A program made the translations under genes and the position numbers. A stretch of 64,000 nt of DNA from Rhizobium mesoamericanum STM3625 (GTDB lineage Bacteria > Pseudomonadota > Alphaproteobacteria > Rhizobiales > Rhizobiaceae). The stretch is taken from contig NZ_HF536772.1 in the NCBI RefSeq assembly GCF_000312665.1, positions 4,068,042-4,132,041 of the forward strand, in the 5' to 3' direction. The notes under the pieces were generated by a model. That model was not told the DNA's origin and did not search any database. It saw only the letters and a list, made by a program, of their open reading frames with translations. This document shows positions 57,487-64,000 of this stretch, one piece after another. How positions within the stretch are numbered: position 1 is the first letter of the stretch; every line of letters starts with the position of its first letter.

Positions 57487-58242
57487 TCAGACCTGAGCCT
57501 TCCCTCCGTCGGCGAAGAGTTCGACGCCGTTGACGAAACTGGAGTCGTCCGACGCCAGGAAGAGCGCAGCCTTCGCGATCTCCTCCGGCTCACCGACGCG
57601 ACCCAGCGGGATCGTGGACGCCAGAGCATCGAGGAAGCCCTGTTGTGCGTTCTTGTCATCGCCTGCGAGTTCCACGAGACCGGGGGTGCGAGTCGGTCCA
57701 GGCGACAGCACGTTTACGCGAACACCCGTCCCCTTGAGGTCGAGCGCCCAGGAGCGGGCAAGATTGCGAACAGCTGCCTTCGAGGCCGAGTAGACTGAAA
57801 ATGCCTCAGTTCCTTCAATGCTCGTCGTGGACCCGATCAGGATCACCGAAGATCCCTTGCCGAGAAGAGGAAGCGCCTTCTGCACCGTGAAGATCACGGC
57901 CTTGACGTTCCGCGCCAAAGTGTCATCAACCTGCTCCTCGGTGATCTGGCCGAGCGGAAGCACGGTGCCGCCGCCTGCGTTGACGACGATGGCATCCAGG
58001 CGGCCGTGGTCGGTCTTCACCTGCGCGAACAGGTGGTCGAGGTCTTCCATTTTCGTGGAGTCAGCGTTGACCGCCGTTACCTTGCCGTCGATCTCGGCGA
58101 CCGCCGCGTCGAGCAGCTCCTTGCGGCGCCCGGTGATGTAGACGTGGGCGCCTTCGGCAGCGAACAGCTTGGCAGTCGCCAAGCCGATGCCGCCGTTGGC
58201 TCCGGTGACAACGGCGATCTTGTTTTTTAGCCGGTTGGTCAT
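57487..58242 (-). CDS. Short-chain dehydrogenase/reductase
   Basis: 251 residues from ATG 58242 (GGAG upstream; the longer frame is unsupported). SDR motifs: TGANGGIGLATAKLF, ITGRR, NAGGG (about 90), Ser in VILIGSTTS, YSASKAAVRNLARSW (Tyr, Lys), and the C-terminal DGG in LFADGGKAQV. GRR after strand 2 indicates NADP(H). The substrate is not evident. Upstream lies a CTCGTGA-AGA-TCACGAG palindrome. Confidence 0.93.
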   Translation of the reverse strand: MTNRLKNKIAVVTGANGGIGLATAKLFAAEGAHVYITGRRKELLDAAVAEIDGKVTAVNADSTKMEDLDHLFAQVKTDHGRLDAIVVNAGGGTVLPLGQITEEQVDDTLARNVKAVIFTVQKALPLLGKGSSVILIGSTTSIEGTEAFSVYSASKAAVRNLARSWALDLKGTGVRVNVLSPGPTRTPGLVELAGDDKNAQQGFLDALASTIPLGRVGEPEEIAKAALFLASDDSSFVNGVELFADGGKAQV

Positions 58243-58361
58243 TCTTTTCTCCATAGTTGGGACATGCGAAGGCATTCGGCCCGAGCATGCCCGGGCTGTT
58301 GAGGAGTTCGATAAGGGCGCAAGGAGCGATATAAGCGCTCTCGCCTCTTGACGGTCGTGCA

Positions 58362-58378
58362 CTCGTGAAGATCACGAG
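58362..58378. promoter_or_regulatory. Palindrome upstream of the SDR gene
   Basis: CTCGTGA-AGA-TCACGAG, perfect 7-bp arms, 120 bp before the SDR start. Candidate operator; the half-site partly resembles the TTCACGA variant of the CTCAC arrays. Confidence 0.45.
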
Positions 58379-58438
58379 CGCGTGAGTAGCTGGCTTTGAC
58401 GGCCCGCCATTCGATGCCAAGCCAGATATAGCTCGTAT

Positions 58439-58860
58439 CTACTCCGGGGGCTTTCGATTGCGTCGGATGTAGGTGTCTGGCGCGAAAGATGGATCCGAAA
58501 TGTCAGAAAGCTTGAATGCGGGATCCTGTTTGCCTTCGGGCTGGAGGACAGGGGTGCGAGCGCGGCGGCAAAAGTTCCGTTGGGGACTTCTTGCCCAGCC
58601 CGCTGGCACTCTCGTCAATGTCCGGTGCAAGTCTGCGACGAACACCACTGACTTGACATTTGTTTCTTGGATCGCCGCGCCGATTATGAGGGAGCTGGTG
58701 TAAGAGCAGCCGACAATTATGACCGGGCCATTGATCGACTTCAATTGGGTCGAGACATAATCGGAGTCGTATTTGAGGCCAAGCAAGGGAATTGCGATGG
58801 CGACGACAGAGTCCTAAGGAGCCTGGCTGCCACTCCCTCCCAGATCGGCGACCTCTGGAG
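58439..58860 (-). pseudogene. Decayed paralogue of the secreted alpha/beta hydrolase
   Basis: Leftward frames carry pieces matching the hydrolase at 26904-27686: IWEGVAARLLRT (about 58850-58815), then after a frameshift SVVAIAIPLLGLKYDSDYV, a damaged nucleophile elbow GCSYTSS (for GHSYGGS), SVVFVADL, and late RTPVLQPEGKQD. The signal peptide, catalytic His and C-terminal half are gone. It overlaps no other gene. Confidence 0.75.
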
Positions 58861-58868
58861 GTCGATAC

Positions 58869-58883
58869 CTCACGCAAATTCAC
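58869..58883 (+). promoter_or_regulatory. CTCAC-type repeat upstream of the exported hydrolase
   Basis: CTCAC (58869-58873) and TTCAC (58879-58883), exactly 10 bp apart, about 115-130 bp before the hydrolase start. The TTCACGAC flank matches the third copy of the array at 29489. Confidence 0.45.
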
Positions 58884-58998
58884 GACGCCTTGCGACAATT
58901 AACTCGTCCTGGAGCTTCGACAGGCGTAGCAATCCATGGCATCCGACGGCCGACCATGCCCAAGATCCATCAATTTCGCCGTCACTTTGGAGGTTGAA

Positions 58999-59988
58999 AT
59001 GAACAGATTGATGTTGAGCAGGGCAACGCTTGTCTTGGTGTTCGCGCTTTCCGCGTCCACAGCCATTCCAACGATATCCCTTGCTGCCAAGAAGTCCGCA
59101 GTCGAGCACGGGCTCGTCGTGCCGCAGGTTACCTACCACACGGTTGATATTGACGGCACCAAGGTGTTTTACCGTGAGGCTGGACCAGCCGACGCTCCAG
59201 TCGTGCTCCTGCTGCACGGCTTCCCGACGTCGTCTCACATGTTCAGGAACCTGATTCCGATACTCGCCGACAAGTACCATGTGATCGCACCCGACTATCC
59301 CGGCTTCGGGCAGAGCGACGCGCCCGACCACACCAAATTTGACTATACTTTCCAGCACTATGCCGACATCGTCGATAGCCTGCTGGGCAAGCTGGATGTC
59401 AAGCAGTACGCGATGTACGTCATGGATTACGGCGCCCCTGTCGGCTATCGGCTCGCTTTGAAGCACCCCGATCGCGTGTCGGCGCTAATCGTCCAGAATG
59501 GCAACGCCTATGAGGAAGGGCTCAAGGAATTCTGGGACCCGATCAAGGCATACTGGAAGAACGATACGCCTGAGAACCGCCAGGCCCTGATGGTGCTGAT
59601 CAAGCCTGAAACCACGAAGTTCCAGTACACAGATGGGATGAGCGACATCGCACACATCGACCCCGACAACTGGGGGCACGACCAGCCGCTTCTTGATCGT
59701 CCCGGAAACAATGACATTCAGTTGGACCTCTTCCACGACTACGGGACCAACGTCCCCCTGTATCCGAAATTCCAGGAGTTCTTTCGCGAAAAGAAGCCGC
59801 CGACCCTTATTGTCTGGGGCAAGAACGACAAGATCTTCCCGGCCGATGGCGCGTCGCCATACCTGCGGGATCTGCCCCACGCCGAGATGCACTTTCTCGA
59901 CACTGGGCATTTCGCGCTCGAAGACAAGCTGCCAGAGATGGCGCCTCTGATCCACGATTTCCTCGATCGTAAGCTCAGCCGAAACTAG
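58999..59988 (+). CDS. Exported alpha/beta hydrolase (epoxide hydrolase/dehalogenase-like)
   Basis: 329 residues from ATG 58999 with a signal peptide (LSRATLVLVFALSASTAIPTIS, cleavage near SLA, residue 29). Hydrolase features: LLLHGFPTSSHMFRNL, APDYPGFGQSD, a nucleophile elbow with Asp in place of Ser (YVMDYGAPVG, about residue 152), DKIFPADGASPY and His in DTGHFALEDK. An Asp nucleophile points to epoxide hydrolase or haloalkane dehalogenase chemistry. Followed 36 bp later by the decayed DUF1348 copy. Confidence 0.92.
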   Translation: MNRLMLSRATLVLVFALSASTAIPTISLAAKKSAVEHGLVVPQVTYHTVDIDGTKVFYREAGPADAPVVLLLHGFPTSSHMFRNLIPILADKYHVIAPDYPGFGQSDAPDHTKFDYTFQHYADIVDSLLGKLDVKQYAMYVMDYGAPVGYRLALKHPDRVSALIVQNGNAYEEGLKEFWDPIKAYWKNDTPENRQALMVLIKPETTKFQYTDGMSDIAHIDPDNWGHDQPLLDRPGNNDIQLDLFHDYGTNVPLYPKFQEFFREKKPPTLIVWGKNDKIFPADGASPYLRDLPHAEMHFLDTGHFALEDKLPEMAPLIHDFLDRKLSRN

Positions 59989-60024
59989 ATCGAGGCCTGG
60001 CCAGCTCGCACCCCTCCCTGCGTG

Positions 60025-60258
60025 ATGGCGCTCATCACGCTTCAGTCCGCGATCGAGAAGGTGCGGCTTGCAGAAGACGGCTGGAATATCCGCGAACCGT
60101 CAAAAGTTGCCCTGGCTTACAGCGTAGACGACCACTGGCGAAACCGCGCGGAGTTTGTTGTCGGCCGCCACAGGTTTGTCCCGGTAAGAGCGCCGGTCAC
60201 TTTAACTTCGCTAACCGTTCGAAGAATCAAGGCGCTATGGGAGCAATCGTGTACCTTT
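60025..60258 (+). pseudogene. Truncated DUF1348 protein
   Basis: The frame opens with ALITLQSAIEKVRLAEDGWN and YSVDDHWRNRAEFVVGRH, about the first 45 residues of the DUF1348 protein at 31359-31823. It then diverges, with only RRIKALW left of the next block. The second half is missing. A recent enough copy to be recognised easily, but not functional. Confidence 0.8.
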
Positions 60259-60305
60259 GAGCGAGGTGTTTGCGAAAATTTTGCGGCTGCGTGCTGCCGG
60301 CTCGC

Positions 60306-63209
60306 TCATAACTGTCTGCTTCTTGGAACTCCGTTCGCTTGTGGGGGATGGATTCCGATCGGGACATCACCGTCATGCATCGACATGTCTTTGGCTAGTC
60401 GCAGATCGTTTGTATCGTGGCCCTCGTCGAACGCATCAAGGACTAGCCGAAGGATCGTTGCGGCTTCCTTTTTCTTTCCCAGGTCCGCTTCGAGTGCAGC
60501 GAGATCGCACGAGGCGCGCAGTTCCCAGCTGCGTGCGCTCATCTTTCGACTGGCGGCGATGGCACCTGCAATGCAATGGCGTGCCTCATCCGAAGCGGAA
60601 GTCGATCCCAAAAGGTGCCCCTTTATTCGCAGGAGTTCCGGGCCGTAGCAGAAGTCCCCTTTGGTTTCGACCGATTGGATGGCTTTCTCGACCCGCATCA
60701 ATCCTTCGTCGACTTTGCGGAGCGCCGCTAACCCTTTTATCAGCGAGATTTCAAGCATGGTGGTGAAGACCTCATAGGTGGAGGCATGCAGCCGTTCAAT
60801 GCACCGACGGAGGCCGTCGACGCCTGCGCTGGGGTCTCCCCGGCGGATAGCTATTTCCGCCTCGAAGCCTCTCGCTACTAACACGTATGGCGACAGGGAG
60901 TGCAGCCCGGCACGCGAAATCAGCCAATCAATGTGCTCTTGTGCACTCTCTAGGTCGCCGCGCCAGAGGAAAACGGCGATGCCACCGAGCAGCGCGATGC
61001 AAAGTGTCAACGAATGGTCCGCCTCAGCCGCTTCCTTGATCGCTTGCCGCGCCCGGGCGGCCGCTTGGTCAGGGAAGCCTTGAAGCCAGAGATTCCTGGC
61101 AAGTATTCCGCCAGAGAGCCCGCGTCCCTGGAAGCCGACATAGCTTCCCGGCGCGCGGATGGGGAGCGGATCGCTCGCTAACGCGGCCTCCAGTTCGAGC
61201 CTGGCGCGGCTAAGTTGGCCGCCGAAGTGCAATGAATTGCCCAGAAAGAAATGCCCAAGCGAAATCGCGGACGGCTCTTCGGTCGCCTCAGCGACGGAAG
61301 AGCAGCGATAGGCACACTGGAGCGCCGATTTGAAATCTCCCGTTCGGAGATGAAACATGTTCAATGGGCCGAGGACCTTCAGCTGATCGACCGCATTTCC
61401 TCGACCTTCGGCAATCTCCAGACTCCTCGTGAGCGCGGGCAGCGCGTCACGGCCGCCGTGGAGATACATGCGGGACATGCCAAGGCCAGCCTGAAGATGC
61501 ATCTCCTCACGGCTTTCCTGATAATGGTCGCCCATTGAGGACAGAGCGCGCTCGGACCAGCGCTGGCATTCCGGAAAGAGCGACATCGCCTGAAAGACGG
61601 GAACTGCCGCAGCGGCCAGACTGATGCCTATGTCGGCGTTACCGTTGTCGCCGAACGCCCATTCCAAGGCCGCCCGGACGTTGTTGATGCCAAGGAAATA
61701 GGGCAGTCGCTCAGGTCCGTTCGAGAGTGTTGGCCAATCCGGGCCGAACTGCTCCAACCAACGCCGGTAGTACGACGCGTGACTCGCCGCCAGCCCGGCG
61801 CGATCGTCTGCGGTCTGCCCATGGAGCGCGTAGGCGCGCGTGGTATCCAGCAATCGATAGCGCATCATAGCGCCGAACGAGGTCGCGCTGAGCAGTGACT
61901 TCGCAACGAGACTATCGATGGCACTAAAGAGTGCAGGTCGGTCAAGGGAAGGTGTGGCGATAACCTCCCACGCGGCATCAAGCGTGAAATCGCCCACGAA
62001 GATTGCCAGTCTTCGTAGAACTGTGCGTTCAAGTTCCGACAGCAGCCCGAAGCTCCAGTCGAGGGTTGCCTGCAACGTTTTCTGACGAGGTGGCGCGTTG
62101 CGCGAGCCCACCCATGCCAGGGCAAGATGCTGATCGAGCAGGGCAGCCGTCTGGGAGAGGCCGTAGGTCTCGACCCGTCTGGCAGCCAGCTCCAGCGCAA
62201 GTGCCATACCATCGAGCTTACGGCAGATTGCTGCAATGATATGGGCGTCCTCCTTACTCGCTGCGAAGGCAGCTCCGCTCGCGGCAACCCGTTCGACGAA
62301 CAATTGCGAGGCTGGATAGGAGAGGATGGTTTCGGCAGTGATCCCCGGCTCGTCCGGAGCGCAAGCCAAGGTTTCGAGTTTGTAGATGCTTTCACCTTCG
62401 ATCCTAAGCGCTTCGCGGCTCGTGACGAGGATGCGCACCTGTGGCGCGGCATCGATTATGCTCGCCGCGAGGTCTGCCACGGTGTCCACTACGTGCTCGC
62501 AGGTATCGAACACTAGAAGGATGTGCTTGTCACGAAGATAGGCGAGCAAGCTGGGGCGTACGTCGTGGGAGCCGACTGGTATTCCGAGCATGGACGCCAG
62601 GGCCGGCGAAACGAGAGATGGATCACTTAACGTTCCAAAATCGGCAAGTACCGCGGCCCCATCGAACGACCCCGCCAAATGATTGGCCAACGCAATCGCG
62701 ACGGTGGTTTTGCCGACGCCTCCACCTCCGACGATGGAAACGACCGGATACTTCGACACCCGACCCGAGAGATTAAGAATATCACCATCGCGCCCGACCA
62801 TGCGTTCCAAACGATGGGGAAGATTGGCATGCCTGAATTTTATGGCGTCGTGACCGGGGACATGTGCAGGGGACGAGCTTTTGATCGGTGCAACGAAACA
62901 GTAGCCGCGGCCGGGAATCGTGGTGATGTAACGGGCCCCATCCTGCCCATCGCCGAGAGCTTTGCGCAAACCGGTCATATGGAAGCGCAGGTTGCCTTCT
63001 TCTACGACAACGTCCGGCCATATCCGGGACATCAGCTCGTGCTTGCTCAAAAGGGTATTTGGAGCGGATGCAAGTGCGATCAAAAGGTCCAGAGCGCGCG
63101 CACCAAGATCGACAGGAACTCCTTCCTTCGCAAGGAGGCGCTGACCCACGTTCAGACAAAAGGGGCCGAAGAACAGCTCACCTGCCGCATCGCCTGTCGC
63201 CCGCGTCAT
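60306..63209 (-). CDS. Large regulator: winged helix, STAND-type ATPase and TPR-like repeats
   Basis: 967 residues from ATG 63209 (63233 alternative). An OmpR-type winged helix comes first (about 10-105: FGPFCLNVGQRLLAKEGVPVDLG, then KHELMSRIWPDVVVEEGNLRFHMTGLRKAL and a TIPGRGYCFV wing). A NB-ARC/STAND-like ATPase follows (about 130-420: Walker A VGGGGVGKTTVA, Walker B-like ILLVFDTCEHVVD, sensor VTSREALRI). A long helical-repeat C-terminus (about 480-960) completes it. These proteins switch on ligand binding to the repeats and ATP exchange. It may control the neighbouring hydrolase genes. Its wHTH is another candidate reader of the CTCAC arrays. Confidence 0.92.
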   Translation of the reverse strand: MTRATGDAAGELFFGPFCLNVGQRLLAKEGVPVDLGARALDLLIALASAPNTLLSKHELMSRIWPDVVVEEGNLRFHMTGLRKALGDGQDGARYITTIPGRGYCFVAPIKSSSPAHVPGHDAIKFRHANLPHRLERMVGRDGDILNLSGRVSKYPVVSIVGGGGVGKTTVAIALANHLAGSFDGAAVLADFGTLSDPSLVSPALASMLGIPVGSHDVRPSLLAYLRDKHILLVFDTCEHVVDTVADLAASIIDAAPQVRILVTSREALRIEGESIYKLETLACAPDEPGITAETILSYPASQLFVERVAASGAAFAASKEDAHIIAAICRKLDGMALALELAARRVETYGLSQTAALLDQHLALAWVGSRNAPPRQKTLQATLDWSFGLLSELERTVLRRLAIFVGDFTLDAAWEVIATPSLDRPALFSAIDSLVAKSLLSATSFGAMMRYRLLDTTRAYALHGQTADDRAGLAASHASYYRRWLEQFGPDWPTLSNGPERLPYFLGINNVRAALEWAFGDNGNADIGISLAAAAVPVFQAMSLFPECQRWSERALSSMGDHYQESREEMHLQAGLGMSRMYLHGGRDALPALTRSLEIAEGRGNAVDQLKVLGPLNMFHLRTGDFKSALQCAYRCSSVAEATEEPSAISLGHFFLGNSLHFGGQLSRARLELEAALASDPLPIRAPGSYVGFQGRGLSGGILARNLWLQGFPDQAAARARQAIKEAAEADHSLTLCIALLGGIAVFLWRGDLESAQEHIDWLISRAGLHSLSPYVLVARGFEAEIAIRRGDPSAGVDGLRRCIERLHASTYEVFTTMLEISLIKGLAALRKVDEGLMRVEKAIQSVETKGDFCYGPELLRIKGHLLGSTSASDEARHCIAGAIAASRKMSARSWELRASCDLAALEADLGKKKEAATILRLVLDAFDEGHDTNDLRLAKDMSMHDGDVPIGIHPPQANGVPRSRQL

Positions 63210-63306
63210 TTCATTCCCTCTAACCACCTCCACCGAGCCTCGTTATACTCTAACGCCTTCTTCGGGGCCATTGTGGCTCAACATTCGCTTCGCACGCCCC
63301 GAGCAC

Positions 63307-63714
63307 TCAGACGAGATTGTAAAAGGCATGGATGTTCCCGCGGGTCGCCCGGCAATATGGACACTCAAGTCGAGCCGCTTCAATCAAACGCGATGCAATG
63401 TCGCGATCCAGTCCTGGGAGATAGATATCAAGGCGGACACCAACGACATATCCCTGATCGTCCGATGATAAATCCACATTGGCATATATCCTGACATCGG
63501 AATGGAGCTTGACTCGCTTGAGGTCGGCGACATGTTTCAGCGAACTTGCGAAACTCACTGACCAGGCAATCGCGACAAGCTGCTCCGGGTTCGTGCCGAG
63601 CCGATGGCCGGCGGGATTTGAAAGTCTAATGTCGAGAGCACCGTCCGAGCTGCGCGCGAAGCCGTTCTCTCGGCTGCCGATTGTCTCTGTCCTGGCAGTA
63701 TGCACATGTTGCAT
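63307..63714 (-). CDS. Ohr/OsmC-like protein lacking the peroxidatic cysteine
   Basis: 135 residues from ATG 63714; GTG/ATG further upstream would add only an unsupported extension. OsmC/Ohr fold features: GFARSSDGALDIRLSNPAG, TNPEQLVAIAW and the C-terminal CPYCRATRGNI. In organic hydroperoxide resistance proteins the peroxidatic Cys lies in an ACFxSAL segment; here that position is Ser54 (SVSFASSL). The second site is CPYC (Cys118 and Cys121), giving a CxxC pair instead of CPYS. Peroxide reduction by the usual mechanism is therefore unlikely. It may have a different thiol or sensing role, or be decaying. Confidence 0.85.
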   Translation of the reverse strand: MQHVHTARTETIGSRENGFARSSDGALDIRLSNPAGHRLGTNPEQLVAIAWSVSFASSLKHVADLKRVKLHSDVRIYANVDLSSDDQGYVVGVRLDIYLPGLDRDIASRLIEAARLECPYCRATRGNIHAFYNLV

Positions 63715-63765
63715 GTTCGTACCCTGGTGGAGGAGGGAGGCGCGCATATGCGCGCGCCGGACAGG

Positions 63766-64000
63766 TCAGCTAGCTTTCCGCAGGCTTCGCAAGCCCGTCC
63801 GAACCTCGTCCGTGAAGAGCTTCGGCTGTTCCCAGGCTGCGAAATGCCCGCCTTTTGCCACCTTGTTGTAGTGGATGAGGTTAGGGTAGGCGGCCTCGGC
63901 CCAGGTTCGCGGTGTTGCGAATAATTCGTCCGGGAAGACGCTTAACGCGACCGGCACCTTGATGCCCTTGGGCGAAAAGAAGGCGATCTTGTTCTCCCAG
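63766..64000 (-). CDS. C-terminal part of an epoxide-hydrolase-like alpha/beta hydrolase (partial)
   Basis: The leftward frame enters at the right edge and ends at 63766, giving at least 78 residues. It reads ENKIAFFSPKGIKVPVALSVFPDELF, AAYPNLIHYNKVAKGGHFAAWEQP and FTDEVRTGLRSL. The HFAAWEQP segment carries the catalytic His of epoxide hydrolase N-terminal-domain (EHN) proteins. The N-terminal domain and nucleophile lie outside the window. Confidence 0.8.
   Translation of the reverse strand, partial: WENKIAFFSPKGIKVPVALSVFPDELFATPRTWAEAAYPNLIHYNKVAKGGHFAAWEQPKLFTDEVRTGLRSLRKAS

Noticed and set aside
58362..58390. Sixth CTCAC array upstream of the SDR gene (leftward CTCAC and TTCAC)
   Set aside because: The copies are 17 bp apart, not a multiple of 10, and are better explained by the CTCGTGA/TCACGAG palindrome.
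1..64000. CRISPR array, tRNA, rRNA and prophage genes
   Set aside because: No spaced repeat array of CRISPR type, no cloverleaf-like or rRNA-like sequence, and no capsid, terminase or integrase genes were recognised. The CTCAC repeats are too short and too closely spaced to be CRISPR.

Overview
The window reads as DNA of a Rhizobiales alphaproteobacterium, probably Rhizobiaceae. The reasons are the even, high GC codon use, a DUF1127-type small protein, a GlxA/GbdR-type regulator, a dimethylglycine-dehydrogenase remnant, FixJ-type response regulators and PAS-rich sensor kinases of rhizobial style. I see no rRNA, tRNA, CRISPR array, replication gene or intact insertion sequence, so the replicon type cannot be told. 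Many pseudogenes, a Tn3-family transposase remnant and duplicated catabolic/stress genes make most of the window after about 10 kb look like accessory, fast-changing DNA.

Layout. 0-10 kb: DHA2-type MFS exporter, DUF924 protein, large MscS channel, small secreted protein, internally deleted dimethylglycine-dehydrogenase-like pseudogene, two tandem receiver proteins (REC-REC and REC-REC-GGDEF), GlxA-type regulator, DUF1127-like gene. 10.9-14.6 kb: a leftward block for a three-subunit cobalt-type thiocyanate hydrolase/nitrile hydratase (scnA-, scnC-, scnB-like), followed by a frameshifted aquaporin and a frameshifted cytochrome P460. It is divergent from the cobalt transporter cbtB-cbtA, and a long perfect inverted repeat lies between them. 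14.6-18.5 kb: PAS histidine kinase, FixJ-type regulator, lone receiver, frameshifted DUF6130 gene. 19.9-20.5 kb: DUF4160-DUF2442 pair. 20.8-27.7 kb: leftward run of secreted alpha/beta hydrolase, AraC regulator, carboxymuconolactone-decarboxylase-like protein and an RND efflux pump. 27.9-36 kb: chlorite-dismutase-family pseudogene, unusual wHTH-receiver regulator, MBL hydrolase/PNPOx/DUF1348/DUF983/DUF302 operon, SDR with divergent TetR, quinone-oxidoreductase-like gene with a WYL regulator. 36-37 kb: transposon debris.

37-44.4 kb is a compact aromatic-catabolism cluster: HpaB-type flavin monooxygenase divergent from FAD synthetase, flavin reductase, intradiol (hydroxyquinol/catechol) dioxygenase, muconate-cycloisomerase-like enzyme, small unknown protein, alpha/beta hydrolase and LysR regulator. 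The intergenic space carries overlapping ATAC/GTAT half-sites. Together the genes could hydroxylate a phenolic ring, supply the FAD needed, cleave the ring, cyclise the muconate and open the lactone.

44.7-64 kb: VapC-like PIN gene without its first catalytic Asp, ICMT-family methyltransferase, GST, secreted haloperoxidase-type hydrolase, a 1.8k-residue kinase-like/AAA/GAF/PAS/histidine-kinase protein, PAS protein, MBL hydrolase with a TehA-type transporter, MscS channel with a cyclic-nucleotide domain, SDR, further hydrolases (one decayed), a decayed DUF1348 copy, a large wHTH-ATPase-TPR regulator, an Ohr-like protein lacking the peroxidatic Cys, and the 3' end of another hydrolase.

The most interesting hidden signal is a CTCAC/TTCAC motif repeated with an exact 10-bp period (one copy-pair at 11 bp) in five separate intergenic regions (about 27.76, 29.47, 47.73, 53.9 and 58.87 kb). 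They lie upstream of hydrolase/MBL genes and of the giant kinase gene. This suggests a previously unrecognised regulon controlled by a winged-helix regulator encoded in the same window.
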